Part shown: one piece after another, positions 46,884-57,974 of the stretch | Numbering within the stretch: position 1 is the stretch's first letter | Layout of the letters: each line of letters opens with the position of its first letter | Assembly (NCBI GenBank): GCA_964017195.1 | Contig: OZ024895.1 | Location: 27,990,875-28,054,874 of the forward strand | DNA from: Siderastrea radians | Lineage: Eukaryota > Cnidaria > Anthozoa > Scleractinia > Rhizangiidae | Length of the DNA: 64,000 nt | Direction: 5' to 3' | Translations under genes and position numbers: made by a program | The notes under the pieces: model-generated | Told to the model about the DNA's origin: nothing | Databases searched by the model: none | Seen by the model: only the letters and a program-made list of their open reading frames with translations

Positions 46884-48322
46884 GTATAGGAGGGGGTGGG
46901 CCGGAGCACAGAGGGGTTGGATCACTACGTTTCCAGCCTTCCTAATGGGGTGAGACATCCTATTTTCAACCCCAGGAAGGGGTGGGTCGTCGTATTTTAA
47001 GCCTTGTGTATTGAAATAGTGCAAACTTCAAAAGCCTTCTGTAAGCCTACGGGGAGGAAAGTCCTTGCAAAATCTACATAAAACTTGCAGGGAAAGGCTA
47101 ATTGAGCAAACAGAACCCTACAAGCTGAATTTTGCAAGTTTAGATATTATTTGTTGAATACAAGTCAGTCGACATTCAAGTAGAATTATCATATATTGAA
47201 GATCTTCCAGTAGTCACAAACATAGTCACTCCTTATTTAACATGAATGTTTTTAAGTATTGGAAGTAATATTACAAATGAAACTACGACAGAAACTCACA
47301 TTCTATTCAATTCAGAACAGGCATTGGTCAACATCAGCCAGTTGTAACTTCCAAGTGGCCAACAATAAACAAATTATATCCAGGGGTTCAGTTTGAGGCG
47401 GGAGGCTGGACGTTACGTCCGGTCGTTTGACGTGTAAGGTCCAGTACTTTCACGCAAAATCATTATTTCCTGAAGTGCAAATATATCAGATGATCTTGCA
47501 TTTGTTTATCAAAGCCGGATAGAGTTGAGCCGTAATTTTAAAATAGCTTTCCATTTTCTTCTACTTTTAAGTAGAACTTAGGTGTTCAATCCCTCTTAAT
47601 TTTCTAATATTTAAATTAGCATTTTAGTATTTTAGTTAATTTTATCTTGTTATATTTTCACAGTGCCCTATTGAAAACCACCTTGTGTGATATAGGCCAT
47701 CTGTATAAAGAATTGTATTATTATTATTATACAGTTGGAAACGAATGATCATCGCTGTTGTATGTAATAAAATCCGGTCCAGGGAACGCAGAAAATGGCA
47801 TTTGTACAGAGTCCAAATTCAAACGTTTCCTGGAGGGGCATGCTCCCGTACCTCGCAGAAGTTCCTGCCTTTGGCACTCATGTTTGCACCCTCGGCGCTC
47901 ATGTCTGCTTGTTTAACCTATGAATCGGATACTTTTAAATGTTACCGAAAACCCCGTATATCGATAAAATATTTTCTGTATTAAACGTGAACTCTTTTCT
48001 CAACACACTGCATAGTATCTAAGTGGCCATTTTGATATAGTAATCACTACAGCTGTAATTGTGAATTATTGTGTATAATTAACATGCAGTATTATTATGT
48101 GTGCATATTCAACGTGTGAAATCCACTTAAATAATTAATTAAAATAAGATATGGACGAATAACACGAAAAAGTGACGTTGTCACCTGGGGGGTGGGTCAT
48201 GTTATTTTCAGCCAATACTTTGGGGTGGGTCAGCAGAATTTATGCCCGCGTAAGGGGCTGGGTTATGCATTTTTGGGCCACCACTTTTCCAAATGCTCCG
48301 GCCCATCCCCCCCCCCCCCCCA
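46884..48322. mobile_element. Inverted-repeat element with G-rich ends
   Basis: The left end AGGAGGGGGTGGGCCGGAGCA pairs with the right end TGCTCCGGCCCATCCCCCC. G-rich GGGGTGGGTC-TATTTT motifs recur near both ends (46970-47010 and 48186-48250), suggesting subterminal repeats. No transposase seen. The open frame at 47745-47984 is probably repeat sequence. Confidence 0.6.
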
Positions 48323-48329
48323 TAGTTAT

Positions 48330-50040
48330 TGCCGAGGCCCTGGACAATCTGCGCAGTTTCAATACGCTCAATAGTATGCAATATGTTGTGGTAAAATTTA
48401 AGAGAATTAGCGTTAGATCAGAGCGAGCAGCGATGTGTCCTTAGGGCATTTTTTGTCGTAAGGATATCGTGATTCTATTTGTATTGACTGGGAAGCATGC
48501 AAAGTCGATGAGAACAGTCCGGGGAACAGTCGATTTCCCGTTTTTATTACATAATAATCTTGAATGGCACAATGTTTGATTTTGCTGATGTGAATGAAAA
48601 TGAAATTCTTTGTTGGAACATTCAATTCACCTTTCGCCGCGGCGTCTTCTGTCCATTGGCGACTGTTATTCAAGAGATACACAGAAAGGATTGTTTTAGC
48701 GGGAGAAAACAGGAAACAGGTATTAAGAGGAGATCGGAGAAGGCATTTTAATATTCTACTTTGGTCATGTCGCTAATGCCGAGGGTGGTAATCGAAGATT
48801 ATCCACAGAAGAGTAAGGTTTTTGGAATTTGGGATGCTAAAGGTAGCGTCCATCCAAGAAGTGTACTCAGTCACAGTCAGCGCTCAACGTACGTACATCT
48901 TTACTCACCCCGTTAAAACAATACAGTATAATTATATTTAATTTTTGATTGCTTGATTTTTTTATGAAAAATAATGAATGGGTTATTAGAGCTGTGTTTA
49001 GCTGTTCTAGGCTAACAATGTGACTTTTCCGAGCAGTTGCAGATTCTTCATAATAAACTGATTTATCAGAAACTATTCTCATTCATATTTTTGCCGCAGA
49101 ATTCCGGAGTTCTTGGATTACATAACTCTGTTGTTGTAAGGTGGTTGCTTAATAATGCGCTGAATCCCCAGGGGCTGTCTCCTTGCTTAAATTATTCTTT
49201 TTGGCCAGATTCGGAGCATTCTAGACGTAACACGCAGTGTGTGCTTTCGCACCCAGCTGCTCATTGCCTCGGCCACAATCTTTTCCCATAACTTAACCAA
49301 ACGAGACAATGAGCGGCATAAGTAATGAATGAGAATGGTATAGTATTTACTTAGAACAACAACTGCATCTTTGAATGTGTATTTATATGCAAATACCCAC
49401 AATTACCTATTTGCGTGAGATTTTAACAACTTTGGACTTTTTGAACTTGCTAATGATGTCACGAAGACATCGAAACGTCGTTCGTTTTTTCTGTTGCTAA
49501 ATTTTCTGTTAAAATGCTTGTCCAAAACATTGTCAATGAAAAGTTTAAATACAAGCGAAAGTTCATAATTATATGCCAGCGCCAATGACTGATTCCTGTA
49601 GACTGAATGTTAGCAAGATAGATCTTGAGTTACCATGAATTCGAAGGAAGGCTACTTTGTAAAAGCCCGTCAGGTTTTCTCCTGTCTTCCTCTCATAGCA
49701 ACTGAAATTGTAACATGTGTAGATCTTTGTATTGAATTGCGGGGAAATAAACATTCATTCATTCATTCATTCATTCATTCATTCATTCATTCATTCGTTT
49801 TCTGCGAAGGTCATGAAGGTATCAGTCTGTATATTTTCCGCTAACTTGACACGAATGACGAAATTTACGCATTTTATGCTTCAAATTGTGCAAAATAGTT
49901 TGAGTTTTTTTTTCCGTTTCGTGTTTAATCTTTATTATTTTGTCCTGAAATAAATCAAGGTTCACAAAGTTGTCAATAGTAGTATTATTATTACAATTAT
50001 CATATATATTGACTAATACAATTTCTTTCACAACTTATAG
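48330..50040. other. Upstream region of PKD1L-B, no gene recognised
   Basis: AT-rich, with no recognised exon or transposon end. An (ATTC)n microsatellite lies at 49753-49797. A candidate acceptor (TTCACAACTTATAG) abuts the PKD1L-B start codon at 50041. Confidence 0.5.
49753..49797. repeat. (ATTC)n microsatellite
   Basis: About eleven ATTC tetramers in a row. The short Ser-His-Ile-Phe open frames over it are spurious. Confidence 0.97.
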
Positions 50041-50092
50041 ATGAACGTCTTTGTACTGCTGTTTCTTCTGAAGACATTTTTCATTTGTCAAG
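50041..50092 (+). CDS. PKD1L-B exon 1: start codon and signal peptide
   Basis: The ATG at 50041 opens a 17-codon signal peptide (MNVFVLLFLLKTFFICQ), plus one base, ending at the donor CAAG|GTAAGG. Length, hydrophobic core and splice junction match the first exon of the minus-strand paralogue (32272-32323). Phase 1 joins it to the REJ exon at 50338 (G|GT gives Gly). The bases just before the ATG (TTCACAACTTATAG) look like an acceptor, so a 5' untranslated exon may be spliced directly onto the start codon. Confidence 0.72.
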
Positions 50093-50337
50093 GTAAGGAG
50101 AAACTTACCGAGTTCATTGAAATCCATACACTAATATCCATTAAAAAGGCCAAAAACAATCCAGGAAAACAGAAAGCAACGTTTGAAGTATTTTTTTTTT
50201 AGTTTTCTCGTTGGGTGCTTTGTTGGTGTTAGTCGGAAATTGACGCTCGGAATCTAACCCCTCTGGACGACTTCCATGGCTTTCATAATACATAAATGCG
50301 AAGATTGTCCATAACTTAATTATCTAATGATTTCCAG

Positions 50338-50743
50338 GTGAACCAGTTTTTAAGAGGAGACCTGAACTGGTTGCAGTCATCACTGGAGGAGATTAGGTCA
50401 TAAGAGGACTCCACGAAAACCTTACGATGAATGGCTTGCAATCCTATGACCCTGAAACCAATGACAATGAAGGAATGAAGTTTACTTGGAGTTATGGGAC
50501 GACAAAAGGAACAAATATAGACAATATCCATTTACTCAGACAAGGCTCATTTGCACCATTAAACAACTCCAACATTGAAAACCTAGGAGTTGCTTCAGGT
50601 CTCGCCACTTCGATTGATATCAAGCTTTTCCATTACAACGAAACAGTCGTTGTCAAGTTGACTGTGGCAAAGGACTACCGCGTTTCAAGTGCATTTCAAG
50701 TTGTTCATTTTGTAAGAGGAGATCCACCAAAAATATCACAACG
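50338..50743 (+). pseudogene. PKD1L-B exon 2: start of REJ domain with in-frame stop
   Basis: The exon is 406 nt, exactly the length of the minus-strand REJ exon (15829-16234), with the same phases (1 in, 2 out), acceptor TGATTTCCAG| and donor CAACG|GTAAGA. It encodes ELVAVITGGD, then a TAG stop at 50394-50396, then VIRGLHENLTMNG, YDPETND, FTWSYGTT, LTVAKDYRVSS and PPKISQR. In the paralogue the codon at the stop position is Val (GTG). The downstream frame is open and well conserved, so the stop is recent, or it is a sequence error, a polymorphism or a read-through site. No Ig or Ly6 cassette lies in the 245-base intron between the signal peptide and this exon. Confidence 0.8.
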
Positions 50744-51045
50744 GTAAGATGTTAATTTTTCAGCATTAATTAATTATTGCTGAATTAACTTGTATCTTTA
50801 TTTGATGGTCAGAAAATATTTTCACTTTCTAATAAATCAGCCGGGGTTTCCTTCTAACATTTGCATATCTAGACTGCTTTGCTTACCCAACAGTGTAAGG
50901 CTCTGCAATACATAATTTGAAGATTCCTCATTCATTAAACAACAAAAAAATCACAAAATTCGGTTAAGCCTCATATAGATGCCGAAAAATCGATTTATTA
51001 AGGTAAGCCTCCAGTTTACGAAATAGCCGAGGGCTAGAGATATAT

Positions 51046-51188
51046 GTTATTCACCGGCCGGGAGGTCCGTATAGGGAAAAACTGTGCCCAAGGTCTTGAG
51101 TACGGCCCAAGGCCGCAGGCCGAGGGCCGTACTCAAGACCGAGGGCACAGTTTTTCCCTATACGGACCGACCTAGGCCGGTGAATAAC
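51046..51188. mobile_element. Near-perfect palindrome (hairpin element)
   Basis: TTATTCACCGGCC at the left pairs with GGCCGGTGAATAA at the right. Inner arms continue through GGTCCGTATAGGGAAAAACT / AGTTTTTCCCTATACGGACC and CTTGAGTACGGCC / GGCCGTACTCAAG. Arms of about 65 bases around a short GC-rich centre. It lies in the intron after the PKD1L-B REJ exon. Confidence 0.92.
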
Positions 51189-51718
51189 GTGTTTATTTTT
51201 TTCTGCAATTCTGGAGGTGGAACGAGGCGAATTGGTTTGAGAAGTGTTTGTAAACAGTCCTTCTACGTGCGCTAGTTCCCAAGATCAAAGCTAAGGTAAA
51301 ATTATTTTAGTGCCCGCAACTTGCGAAAAAGAGCCGCTGGCAAACTGTAGGGATAAAGGATAGACTAACGATAAGACAGAACTAAAAATATATCATAAAA
51401 CAATAAGCGTTAGGAACAAACCCCGACGTCTCATAGCAAGAATAAAGAAATAAGCTTTGGTTTGTTGAAAAAGAGATCACACGTTTAAATTTGGTTTTCA
51501 GTACCGAAAGATTTTTAGTGAAAACTAAGGCTTACACGCCACAAATTCCACCGTGTTTCTTAATATTTCAAACATTTTTGTTTCTTCTTGGTCAAGATTT
51601 TCGCAAATCGATACTTAGAGAAAACTCAACTGTATAAAAAAACCTGTTGACATGCAGCAGTTCTTGTCGATCCAAGACACAGCGTTGCGAGGTTTCTTGT
51701 TTGACTATTTTAGCTAAC

Positions 51719-52582
51719 AACCATTAGAACATGGTCACACCCACTCATCCAATCAGTGTCCAGCATTTCGATGCTCTATATTCCATAAACTGCCTTAAAT
51801 TATGTAAAGTGGCGGGGGCTTTGAAGCACAGGGAAATTGTGGGGGTAAAATTACAGAGAATTTCTGCATTCATTAGTGGTTCTATATAGAGCATACTAAT
51901 GAGGCATTCTTTTCCTTTGTTTGGAAGCCTCATTAGTATGCTGTATATAGAGCATACTAATGACTAAGTAGAAACTACTAATGAATGCACAAATTCTCTG
52001 TGAATATTTATAACTAAATCGATAAAATCAACAGCTTCAACGGCTTTATTTTTTGCGTTTTAACAGAAAAATGCAATCTTACGGTATAATAGCATAGCAA
52101 AAAGCAAATCGAAAGAAAAACCATTACTTTACATGGAATACGAACTGTTCAGACCTTAATTGAAACAGAAGGACAGACTTGTTTCTCCGTGTTTACCAGA
52201 CTACGAGTGTTGTACTTGAACTTGACTTAATTTGGCCTCTTGGAGTTTCCTGCGGGTTCCCCACTTGCTGGTGTCGGTGGTTGTAGCGCCTCGAAGACTG
52301 CTTTCACCAGTGTAAATCTAGAAAATCTTTAGCGGCGATCACTGCCTCGAGTTCCAAATTTCCGTGTATTGGCTCATGGCTGTTTACACACCAACTACGA
52401 TAAACCGCGCAGTGAAGCACTCTAAAACATTGCACCTCAAAGGCATGCGTACAATAGCGAAAATATCGTAAACAAAATAGCAACGTGATTTCATGGTGAG
52501 AACTAAAAAAATAAAATGCAAAAATATAATCTGCACGCTAAAACGAAATTCTTCGTGGGTGTGACCATGTTCTAAGACGGTT
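51719..52582. mobile_element. Inverted-repeat element ending in ACCATTAGAACATGG
   Basis: The left end ACCATTAGAACATGGTCACA pairs with the right end TGTGACCATGTTCTAAGACGG. The left interior is homologous to 17090-17350. An internal palindrome around 51870-51990 contains repeated GAGCATACTAATGA / TCATTAGTATGCT. About 860 bases, non-coding. Confidence 0.7.
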
Positions 52583-52718
52583 AGACAATGAACGCTCGTG
52601 TCCTATGGGATATAGCGTCCCTCGCAAGATAGAATGCCACTCGGCCTGCGGCCTCGTGGCATTCTATCTTTGCTCGGGACACTATATCCCATAGAACACT
52701 CGCGTTCATTGTCTAACC
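52579..52718. mobile_element. Second palindromic hairpin element
   Basis: GGTTAGACAATGAACGC at the left pairs with GCGTTCATTGTCTAACC at the right, and GATAGAATGCCAC pairs with GTGGCATTCTATC at the centre around GGCCTGCGGCC. Arms of about 65 bases. It abuts the element at 51719-52582 and may be part of a compound structure. Confidence 0.88.
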
Positions 52719-53623
52719 CTTACTTAATAATCATATTGTTTTGAATGAAGCTAAATGGGACGAGATTAGAAAAGAGATCTCCGAGGAAAATCACGAAATT
52801 TCAACCGAGAAACATAGGTCAAAAGACTACCTTGCAGTTAACCCGTCTTAAATCAAATGGCGTGTCAATAAGAAAACTACAACTCGAAAAAAACAAGCCA
52901 GCAAAATTTTCTTAACAAAAACACAGGAATACTCGCCTTTTTCGGAGAATAACCAGGCCTTTTATTCCATTGCTGATCTTTCCTTTCACTTTACAACGGC
53001 TAGAGAAAGAAAAGTTCCATTTTAAGAAGAAAAATCCAACGTTTTGTTGTGCTGGAGTAAAATGATTTCACTTCAAGTTTTCCCGCAGATTAGAGCGGTC
53101 CGTACGCGGGGTCCGGATGGGAAAATCCGGACCGCTGGAGCGCGCGTCATTAGCCAATCAGATTCAACGATTTAGGATTCCGGACCGCTGAGATGCTTCA
53201 GACAATTATAAAATTGGTTATTTTTTTAAAAAAAATAGACCGGTTGATTCGTTTCCATGAAATAGTGCGCCCAGAGTGGTAACATCAACAATTTAAAACG
53301 TAGGCACGCAATGCCTGCAGAGCCGATGAAATTTATTGTGACAACATACGAGTTTTACACCATTGCAGTGCAGTTCCACCCTAACCCCCTCAACCCCGCC
53401 TCCCCCTCCCCGAAAACTTATCGTTAACCGTCATAAAACCGGGTAACGAGCAGCATGACTACGTGAGAGTTAATTATAGCGTGTCGACATTAAAATTGCG
53501 CACGAAGTAAGTAAAGCTCTTCGTTTCCCTTTTCTTCAAAGACAACATATTCCAACGCGTCTGTTTCTTGCATTTTTGACGTTTTCAAGCCTTGAAAGGC
53601 GTCAAAACAAAAACAAAACTACT

Positions 53624-53690
53624 TACCCCAACTGAGGTCGAACCAGGACCACTTTCTTAGCAGGCTTGCGCTATATCAATTGCGCCACGG
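53624..53690 (-). mobile_element. tRNA-Ser-like sequence, probably SINE or tRNA-derived
   Basis: On the minus strand, TGGCGCAATTGATATAGCGC resembles an A-box region, CTGCTAAG resembles a Ser(GCT) anticodon loop and GGTTCGACCTC is a B-box. The acceptor stem does not pair cleanly, so a tRNA-derived repeat or pseudogene is likelier than a functional tRNA. Confidence 0.4.
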
Positions 53691-54424
53691 TATTCACAAC
53701 TGTAAATTTATCGCCAATTTTTGGACTTACCTCTTTGCACGTGACATCGCGCCTCGATCGAAATAAACACGGGTATTTTTTTTCCTGGGGAAAATGTGTC
53801 CGAACCGGCGCAAAAACTATGGTTGTGGACGGAAGAGACCAGAAGCCACTAGTTCTGTTACGTTTGGTACCGGGGCCGCTGCTGAATGCTGCGAACTCAA
53901 GCGATATAAACTTCGACGCCGATCTTGTTCGCTGGAGTCGATCAGCTCTCGGTTCCGTACGCAGTTCCGATTATAATTATATCAGCTCTTCGCATTGATC
54001 GGTTCTGATTTTTTCTTTTGGTACATCACATTACAAGTTATGGTTCACATTTTTGCGTTTTACAAAGTGTTTCTGCTTCGCACCAGAACACGAAAACTCA
54101 CACAGTACCCCCCGGCCTCATAGGCGAAAGAAAGACAGCAAGCGTTGAACTTTTAGGTTCTGACATTAGCCTATGACGTCACGTCAGTGACGTCATCGGC
54201 TAAAATGGCTTGCTCTCGAGACGGTCAAAGGAATTATGGGTTTAGTTTTGTTTTGTAAAATGGTTTAATTTAGACAAAGAACGACAAGTCCATACATACA
54301 AAACGAGCAGAAGTTAACGTTTCAAACTTGCCTGAGCAAAGCTTGCGCAATTTGTAGTCTTTCAAAAATTCTAGAAAAGTCACCTACTACAAGAACAACA
54401 GTACGGTTGTTTGTTTTAAATATA

Positions 54425-54665
54425 TAATATATAGATTTAGCCAAGCCTAAAAGCGGAGCCGCGAAGGAATAAACTGGTGTTCGTTTCTCAAAAATAGTCC
54501 TGAAACTTTTCGGTCTGAAATATATTTCGGGGCTTTTTTTGTCTCGTTCGCTTTCGAAAAGTGTTTCTCAAAAAGCCTGAAAGTGTTCCGAATTGTCCTC
54601 CAATATTTTGGGGATCTGTTCTGTAAAACCAAGCTCGAAAGGTCATTCTAGAGGCTGAGCACAGC
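54425..54665. mobile_element. Non-autonomous repeat, second copy of the 18165-18425 family
   Basis: Same ordered blocks as the copy at 18165-18425, including AAAGTGTTTCTCAAAA and TTGTCCTCCAATATTTTGG. It lies in the PKD1L-B locus, so the family occurs in both paralogues. Confidence 0.7.
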
Positions 54666-54989
54666 TTGATTATTTTACTCACGAGCCGTCTTGCTTGGTG
54701 TTTGCAATGTTTCTATATCCTGTCATTAACTGTCAAGGCTTGTCAAATCTCCTTGGATTATTGGCTGTTCGCTTGAATGAACTTGAAACGGCGCTCATTT
54801 ACAAAAACAAAATAAAAATTATTCGATTATTTAAATGGGTTATCTTCATCGCGTTCGGATGTTAACAAATAACATGAACTGCTACTAAATAAAAATATTA
54901 GTCTGGTCAAAAATTTATAATGACATTTCACCGGCATTTTACTGGGACTACCCGAAAGAAAGGATCTGGGGAGCTTCGAAGCACTTGTA

Positions 54990-55545
54990 ATAAACTTATT
55001 GAAGAAATGTCGTGTAGGTTTTAGCAGCCGCGAAAAAATTCAAGCACTTTGAGGAACACACATTACTTACCGGATAAAATAGCTTTAAACTCAAAACTGC
55101 TCCGCTTATAGTTACTTAAGTAACCCTTATATTTCGTTCTTTAACTTGAGACCATCGAGATTGAAAACAAACAAACAAACACCGTCCAAACATTCTTAAC
55201 TCTGTGACATAAGTTTTGCGGCTGCAAATTGTCTGAAATTCGAGCGCTTTTAAAAATGCCCAGAACTGTTTTTGGAAGCTTTTCGGATATAATAGGTTTA
55301 AACCGACAACTGCTTCGCTTATAGTTTTTCAAATAACTGTTATATTTCGTTCTCTAACTAGAGACCATCAAGATTCAAAACAAAGAAACGTCAAACACGC
55401 TTTAATTAAATAATGCCGGCATAAGTTTTGCGGATGCGAAGTAAGCCTATATAAAGTTAGGCGCTTTGAGGAACGCACAAAACTGTTTTGGGAGGCTTTT
55501 GGGATAAAATAGCTGTAAACCGACAACTGCTTCGCTTAAAAGATT
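54990..55545. repeat. Diverged tandem repeat, period about 215 bases
   Basis: Two and a half units. The block ATAAAATAGCTTTAAAC (variants ATATAATAGGTTTAAAC, ATAAAATAGCTGTAAAC) recurs at about 55073, 55287 and 55503, each followed by AACTGCT(C/T)CGCTTA. TTATATTTCGTTCT and GAGACCATC also recur. Non-coding. Confidence 0.8.
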
Positions 55546-56334
55546 ATTACTATTGAAAACGTCTAGGACAAGAAAATCGACAGTTACACAAAGAGATGGA
55601 CCGGACAGTCAAAATTGAAAGCAAAGCTTGTGCAGTTGTCTTGCGGCTGTGCTTAGACCTACTGTTATGAATAACCAAACACAAAATAATGGACAGAGAA
55701 ATCATTTTTGAAAAAAGTTTATTCGAAAACCTGTAAGTTTATACTTAAATGCAATTCGCGTTACACTTCCAAAATCGTAGGTCGGTCCTCGCGAGTGAAA
55801 TCGGCTGAGCATGGCAAAATATTCAAGAGTCTGTCACAAATCTGAGCGCGTTTTCTAATAATTTGTTAAAGTCAGAAGTAAATGACCATTTCAAAACGTA
55901 ATTTCTTTCATCGTAATACTCGAAATCATGTACCTTAGACCCTAAAAACTTCACTTACTCAGTTGTGTTTCAGAACAGGGCAAACTCTCCGCCGTGAAGA
56001 AAACAAAGCGATGAAGTCCTTTGAATGCAGCTTTCGTAACTTGAACTTTTTGCCTTCTACCAGTATTCTTTTAAACTTTTTTTTCCATTTATAGATATTA
56101 CATGTTTTTTTTTGTCAAGTATAAAACTTCAGTACTCTCGAGCAATCGTTAAATGCTAAAGAAGCTGAAGCTTTTAAAGAAACCTCTTTTTCAAAAGCGA
56201 CGATGGTCATGCGATTTCCCGCCAAGAAAAACGCTGGTTGCCCAAAAGCACCGCGCGATTTCCCGCCAAGAAAAGATGGCATTCTCTACCCCCGTCGGGT
56301 TGTCTTGGACTTCCCTCCCCCTCCCACAGAGTCT

Positions 56335-56392
56335 GTGCGGACGGACGGACGTACGGACGTACGGACGGACGGACGGACGGACGGACGGACGG
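56335..56392. repeat. (ACGG)n microsatellite
   Basis: About 14 GGAC/ACGG tetramers with two ACGT interruptions. The Arg-Thr-Asp-Gly open frames over it are spurious. Confidence 0.97.
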
Positions 56393-56519
56393 TCACGTGA
56401 CTATTACGTCAGAATCAAAATTTCTTGGATTGCTAGTTTGCCAAATTTCCTTAGCAATGGAGCTCCGCTGGCGGGCCTTGCCCGCAGGCTCCGCTATAAC
56501 ATGTACTGACGATTCACTG

Positions 56520-56635
56520 TTCGCCTTGACTCTGATGATGACTTTCGCTCAGGTTGTCGAAACGTCCGTCAATGTCACCACAAATAGTCCTTCTCAGGAC
56601 TACACTCACCCGGACGATCATAATTTACCCACTTA
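56520..56635. repeat. Retroelement-tail-like repeat, second copy
   Basis: Shares CGCTCAGGTTGTCGAAACG and GGACTACACTCACCCGGAC with 17520-17665. Non-coding here. Confidence 0.45.
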
Positions 56636-57332
56636 TTGTTCAGTTTGTGGCAAAAAAAAGGTTAAATTAGGCAAAATAGGGTGAAGCTTCTCCTTTGGCA
56701 GGAGTAGTTCGCTCATATTTCTTCGACTGTGATTAAATTAAAATCAAAAGGAAGGCATTAGCCAAAAAAAGAATACGACAGACTTATATTCGTTACCTAG
56801 TCTGCGATTCCCAGTCAGCTATCTTGCGTCAGTTTCTACGGTACTAAAAGTTCTGGTATGTCGGGAAAACCTTGCTAATAAAACTCTTGATTTGAAGACG
56901 CAAAAGCTGTACAAGTCGTATAGAAGATATAAGTCTTCTCTGAAAAAAAAACACTTCTATTTTGTGTAAACGCGAAACCAATCGTCGTCTGAACTCCCAC
57001 CGAGATCACAGAAACGTTTTTTTTATCTCGTGCGCGGTTAGGCTCGATTACTAGCTGCTGTTCGAGAAAATGAGCCCGCACTCATCCCCCCTCTCTCTCG
57101 GGGAGGAACAAAGACTGGACTCGGGAGAGCGGCGGAAATCGAGCCTACTGTGCAGTGTTCATTAGGACATAAATGGGTTCACTTGAGCACTTTAGCTTAC
57201 ACTGCATAATTAATTGTCTGACTTCTCAGTTGTGTAGACAGTACTGCGGGACGCACCAATTTGTGTACCCAATCAAATCCTCAATGCCGCGAATTCCCTT
57301 CTTAATTATTCACGATCAACCTGCTTCCGTCT

Positions 57333-57405
57333 GGCCCCGTAGCTAAGTCGGTAGAGCGTCAGTGATTAAAATCCAGGGTCGGGGGTTTAAATTCCACCGA
57401 GGTCA
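57333..57405 (+). mobile_element. tRNA-derived SINE head
   Basis: GGCCCCGTAGCTAAGTCGGT contains an A-box match (TAGCTAAGTCGG), followed by GGGTTTAAATTCC as a degenerate B-box about 40 bases on. A tail follows (57410-57530) that is repeated in diverged form at 57170-57250 (AAATGGGTTCAC, TTCTCAGT). The loop and stem pairing is poor, so this is a SINE, not a tRNA gene. Confidence 0.5.
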
Positions 57406-57755
57406 GAGAAATTAATCTTTATAAGGGCAATGCTCAGTAGCAAATGAATGGGTTCACGTCAGCACTTAAACTTATACTGCAGAGTCAATGCTCTGATTTC
57501 TCAGTCGTACTTTGGTATAGTCTAGCAGACTGGAATACCTCGCCTGGAGTGGATCCTCGAACTTTCGATAAGAGGAGGCTCATTGCCAACTTACACATAT
57601 CACTTCAAAAGCCAAAGAAATGTAGCTCAGTTTTAGCAAAATTAAAAGAATGGATATAAACCAATGGATCATTTCCTGAAAAACAAGCTTCCTAGATCGG
57701 CCACTGCTCTGGCAGTTCAATTTTTAAACCTCGTGATTTATCAATGTTTTGACAG

Positions 57756-57971
57756 GTTCTTTCTGCGTCTTGGGATGGATTTCTCAACTGTTCCTGCAAC
57801 CACTTGACTTCATTCGGAGGAAGCCTTCTACCAAATCAAACCGAACACGGACCCGCGTATTGGCCGGGTGGACAGACAGTGGTGGTTCTTCTGACTGTAC
57901 CGGTTTTTGTGACGTATTTTGTTTTGCTGATTATCGTCAGAAGAGCGGATAGAAAGGATGCTGCTAGGAGA
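57756..57971 (+). CDS. PKD1L-B (or separate gene) exon: end of GPS and first membrane segment
   Basis: The exon is 216 nt (72 codons), phase 0 to phase 0, with acceptor TGTTTTGACAG| and donor GGAGA|GTAAGT. The peptide contains the end of a GPS motif (NCSCNHLTSFGG) in a position typical of adhesion-type and polycystin-1-like proteins. Then come QTVVVLLTVPVFVTYFVLLI, a membrane segment, and the basic cytoplasmic edge VRRADRKDAARR that precedes PLAT in this family. The first GPS half (Trp and cysteines upstream of the cleavage site) should be in an earlier exon, which I could not identify. It lies 7 kb downstream of the REJ exon on the same strand. Confidence 0.78.
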
Positions 57972-57974
57972 GTA

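Noticed and set aside
49635..49953. Ser-His-Ile-Phe repeat peptides
   Set aside because: Translations of the (ATTC)n microsatellite.
53624..53690. A functional tRNA-Ser gene
   Set aside because: A- and B-box-like motifs are present, but the acceptor stem does not pair cleanly and the setting is repetitive.
56153..56684. Three overlapping frames of 65-148 codons with Arg-Thr-Asp-Gly repeats
   Set aside because: Driven by the (ACGG)n microsatellite and flanking repeat sequence. No splice or domain support.
57444..57659. Plus-strand frame with W-Y-S-L-x-D-W-N-T resembling the first half of a GPS motif
   Set aside because: The first part is the tail of the SINE-like unit (repeated at 57,170-57,250), cysteines are not in GPS positions, and no donor joins it in phase to the exon at 57,756.
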